Shown here in pieces: positions 61,101-64,000 of a stretch of 64,000 nt of DNA. The translations under genes were made by a program, and so were the position numbers. How positions within the stretch are numbered: position 1 is the first letter of the stretch; every line of letters begins with the position of its first letter. The DNA lies in contig NC_036446.1 of assembly GCF_002775205.1 (NCBI RefSeq), positions 18,104,565-18,168,564 of the forward strand, written 5' to 3'. The notes under the pieces are model-generated. The model did not search any database, was not told the origin of the DNA, and saw nothing but the letters and a program-made list of their open reading frames with translations. Origin of the DNA: Xiphophorus maculatus. Taxonomy: Eukaryota; Chordata; Actinopteri; Cyprinodontiformes; Poeciliidae.

Positions 61101-64000
61101 ATTCTGTAGCAAATATTGATTTTTGCATCAGTATTTGATGGAAAATAGAATCTTTTTAAAAGTTTGTTTTTTTAAATATTATGTTGACAACTATACTATA
61201 CACAATCTTAAGCAGACACAAGGTTATTTTGTTTTCTGACCACTGATCAGTTTTGAAGTTCATCTTGTCTGCTTGTCTTCTGTTTTAAGTTGGCTTTGCA
61301 TTTAATGTTCATTATAATTCATAGTTAAAGACAAATCTAATGTTTTTTTTCCCATTAAGCAAAAACAATAAGCTTTGTGGTTGTAACACAAAAAAATCAA
61401 TGAAATGTGTGTGGGCAGAAGAAATACTGTATTGGGATTCCTGTTTTTCAGAATGTTCTGTAGTGTGACTAAAAATGAAAATACAATGACTTTTTTTTTA
61501 TTATGGTTGATCAGATCAAAGTGTTTTTTTCATAGGTAGTAGACGGCAGCATGAAGTGTGAGTCAGACATTTACAGAATAATTTTTACAGGTTCCTAAAA
61601 AATGTGCCTTATTGTCACTGTGTATGATTTTTATCATGCTTTTAAAAATCACCTTTTTTTAAAAAAAAAAAGAAACAAAAGTTGACTTCATTACATAGGA
61701 AGTTCATGTTTTCCCCAGGTGTGTGATAACACTTCTTTTAAGTGTCTGTGCATAGTCAGAAAATGCAACCCACCGAAACCTTGCTCAGATGCACAGCCTG
61801 AAGGTTTGAGGTCAAACATCTCTGATGTTCTACTTACAGCCCTTTGCTGCTGTTTACTGTAGAACGAGGTTAGGGGCTTGCCCTTATCAACTGTTTCAGT
61901 TATGACTTGAAGAAAGGAAATAGTGTGGAAATTCCATTGTCACGGGCTGAAGATAAACGTTTGTTGTAGGTATGCTGTTCCTAGAAGTTCTCATTTTTTG
62001 CCAAGTCAGGAATAAATAAATGGCGTTACAAGAAGGTTTCATGGCTTCAGGTTTCAGTTTGCTAGCTGCAGTGGATTAGATTTTCTTTGACAAGAGCTGC
62101 ATGTAATTTTTCAGAATGCACATAAAAAAGTACTCAGGATGTTCATAAATGCTGCTGTTTTTCTGTTATCTCTAATAAGGTTGCCTGAGTCAGTTGGGTA
62201 GAATTGCAAAACGGGGATTTCTGTAGCCGGTTGCTTATGAAAGGTCAAGTCTGCATCCCTGAGTTGTTTCGGTCATGATTAGAGATGAACCAGTCAATCA
62301 GCCAAAGATGACAATTAGCCATTTTTTCTCTGATTGGCTCTGATGTGTGGTCAACGGGTAAAATACTGTAAAATCTGACAGTTTTATTCTGCTACTCAGT
62401 ACGTGTTTCAAAACTAAGAACTTTGACCAGATTTCTAGAAATGCTTTGACCAGATGGGTCTAATCATGTTTGACTGAAGAAATATTTTTTGATGCAGAAA
62501 CAGGGAATCTTATAATTCCTATTTGTTTTTGGATGGGATTCATACATTTCAGTCTATTAAGGAAAACCCTGCTCTCTTTGTCATTCTGCATTTTCAAAAG
62601 TTTTTTAAATCCAAGCATTTGAGGACCACTGCTTTGTCATTCTGTTATTCCGAAAGCTCACATTGAACGATTTAACTGAGTTTAGGCTGCTAACTTGGCT
62701 GAAACAAACTGCTGGCTGGTGATTGATACTGTGAATGAAATAAGCAATTTCTTTCTCTTTCTGTTGGATTTTCTCCAGGGAATTAAATGAAACTCTTTGT
62801 GTGATTTATTCTTAATATGATGTGAAGTGTTAACTCATGTACAGTGGAGAAAAAAAAACAACAAAGAAATGGATTCAAAAAATTTCTTTCGGCACTGTGT
62901 TTGGCAGCACACTTGGGACTTGATTTGCATATGTATGACCCTGCGGCCTCTCAGCGACACTGGAAACAGCAGGAACTGGGACATGAGTAAACTCTATGGA
63001 CAGGCTCTCTTTATTCAGATGCTAAATATCCTTTTAAATTTTCTGGGCTGCCTCTCTTCAACCCTTCTCTGCAAACAAATGAGGACGAATGGTTCAGCTA
63101 GAAAGCTTGGTCAGTTTCATTGATAATTTTTCCTCAGGAGCTTGATAAGCAGTTCAGGGATATTAACAATCTACCTAGAAATAAATTTTAGGTTTTTTTA
63201 ATTTTTTTTAGATCAAGTATGATGGCAGCTTGCAGTTGTGTGCCTTATTAGTTGAATGCAATAAGATGCAGGATCTCAGATGTACTTTTGAGAAGCAGTT
63301 CTTCAAAATGTTGGTTTCTTACTTATGTTATCTTCACATCTTTGACACCTTTTTTTTTTCCCCTGAGTGAAATTTCACTTTTAAACTTGACGCGTTGAAG
63401 TGGATTACATGGACTTCTTGGCTTGAAATTGTCATTCATCGAGAATATAGAATGTGACAGACAACGTTTGACAGCCTCTTGTAGTGCTGGTTGATGGGAT
63501 GTTGAAATGGTTTTCCTGCAGTGGGAGAACATTTTTTAAATGTTTTGATAAGGGCTAGATGATGTGGCCTAAATTTAGCACCACAATATAGTTTGCATTT
63601 ATTTGCAACGTACAATATCTACTGCAAAAATTATACTATGGCAATGATCAACCCCCCCCAACAACAGGACAAAAGCAACACATTTTGCAAGTATTTTTCC
63701 ACTTGATCCAAAAGCAGATGAGATCTTTAAAATGGTACACTAGACCGGTGAACATGTCAGCAAAAACAGCAAGCCATCACTCATCATCGGAGACAAATTC
63801 AGAGCCGTTTCATGTTTAGTTTCTGTGTTGGGACTGAAGTGTGAAGGTTGCGAACTGAAGAAGAAGAGTATCTGATGCTCAGAGCTCCGGTTATTGATAA
63901 TTTTTTCCCTAAATGTTAGCATGTATTCCATGCTGTTCTGCAGGAAATTGAGTTGAGTTCTTCTTGAATACAACTTCACAGGAAGTGAGGTCCATCCCTT
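58125..64000 (+). other. dennd5a intron 1 (runs off the window)
   Basis: I searched by eye for the next DENN-domain exons and found none. The sequence is AT-rich with many short open frames of no recognisable family. An 11-bp inverted repeat (59469-59479 with 59511-59521) and a possible LINE tail near 60438 are the only marks. The 98-codon frame at 62827-63123 is not supported as an exon. Confidence 0.6.
60438..60480 (+). mobile_element. Possible LINE 3'-tail fragment
   Basis: The phrase gaatgaatgaatatacttta followed by ttaaccctactgggaagttc resembles the short tandem tail and 3' end left by fish LINE insertions. Only about 43 bp remains, so the call is weak. Confidence 0.3.

Noticed and set aside
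62827-63123. 98-codon frame in dennd5a intron 1 as a possible next exon
   Set aside because: No DENN-domain sequence, and no acceptor and donor in a phase that fits the one-base overhang from exon 1.

Overview
The window is vertebrate nuclear DNA, most likely from a ray-finned (teleost) fish. The evidence is intron-split genes with GT-AG junctions whose translations read like vertebrate proteins, compact introns, tRNA-derived SINEs, Tc1-like and piggyBac-like transposon debris, and long simple repeats. I cannot name the species. There are no bacterial genes, CRISPR arrays, or tRNA or rRNA genes.

Layout, left to right. The last twelve coding exons of sbf2 (myotubularin-related pseudophosphatase, + strand) lie at 1971-14958. 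A convergent intergenic region of about 7.6 kb follows; it holds the sbf2 3' UTR, a decayed Tc1-like transposon, a piggyBac-type MITE and a CTCF-like motif. Complete swap70 (- strand, 12 coding exons, 587 aa by my exon sum) spans 22611-32669. A short 2.8 kb gap holds a SINE. Complete ipo7 (- strand, 25 coding exons, 1039 aa) spans 35465-48454, and a GC-rich paired structure in its intron 16 is a candidate H/ACA snoRNA. A divergent 1.9 kb promoter region leads to complete tmem41b (+ strand, 7 coding exons, 284 aa) at 50395-55534. The first coding exon of dennd5a (+ strand) is at 58025-58124, and its first intron runs off the right edge.

The order and relative orientations sbf2 / swap70 / ipo7 / tmem41b / dennd5a match the human 11p15.4 block (SBF2, SWAP70, WEE1, ZNF143, IPO7, TMEM41B, DENND5A), except that WEE1 and ZNF143 are missing between swap70 and ipo7. 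The genes are neighbours by ancestry, not a pathway. Sbf2, Tmem41b and Dennd5a act in membrane lipid or Rab biology, Swap70 in phosphoinositide-linked actin and Rac signalling, and Ipo7 in nuclear import.

I found no clearly new biological system. The items most worth checking are the intron-16 RNA candidate, the loss of two genes from the block, transposon-borne oestrogen-response-element-like palindromes, CTCF-like motifs at gene borders, and a ZNF143/THAP11-type motif upstream of ipo7. All exon boundaries were set by hand from reading frame, splice consensus and remembered family sequences; none was checked by alignment.
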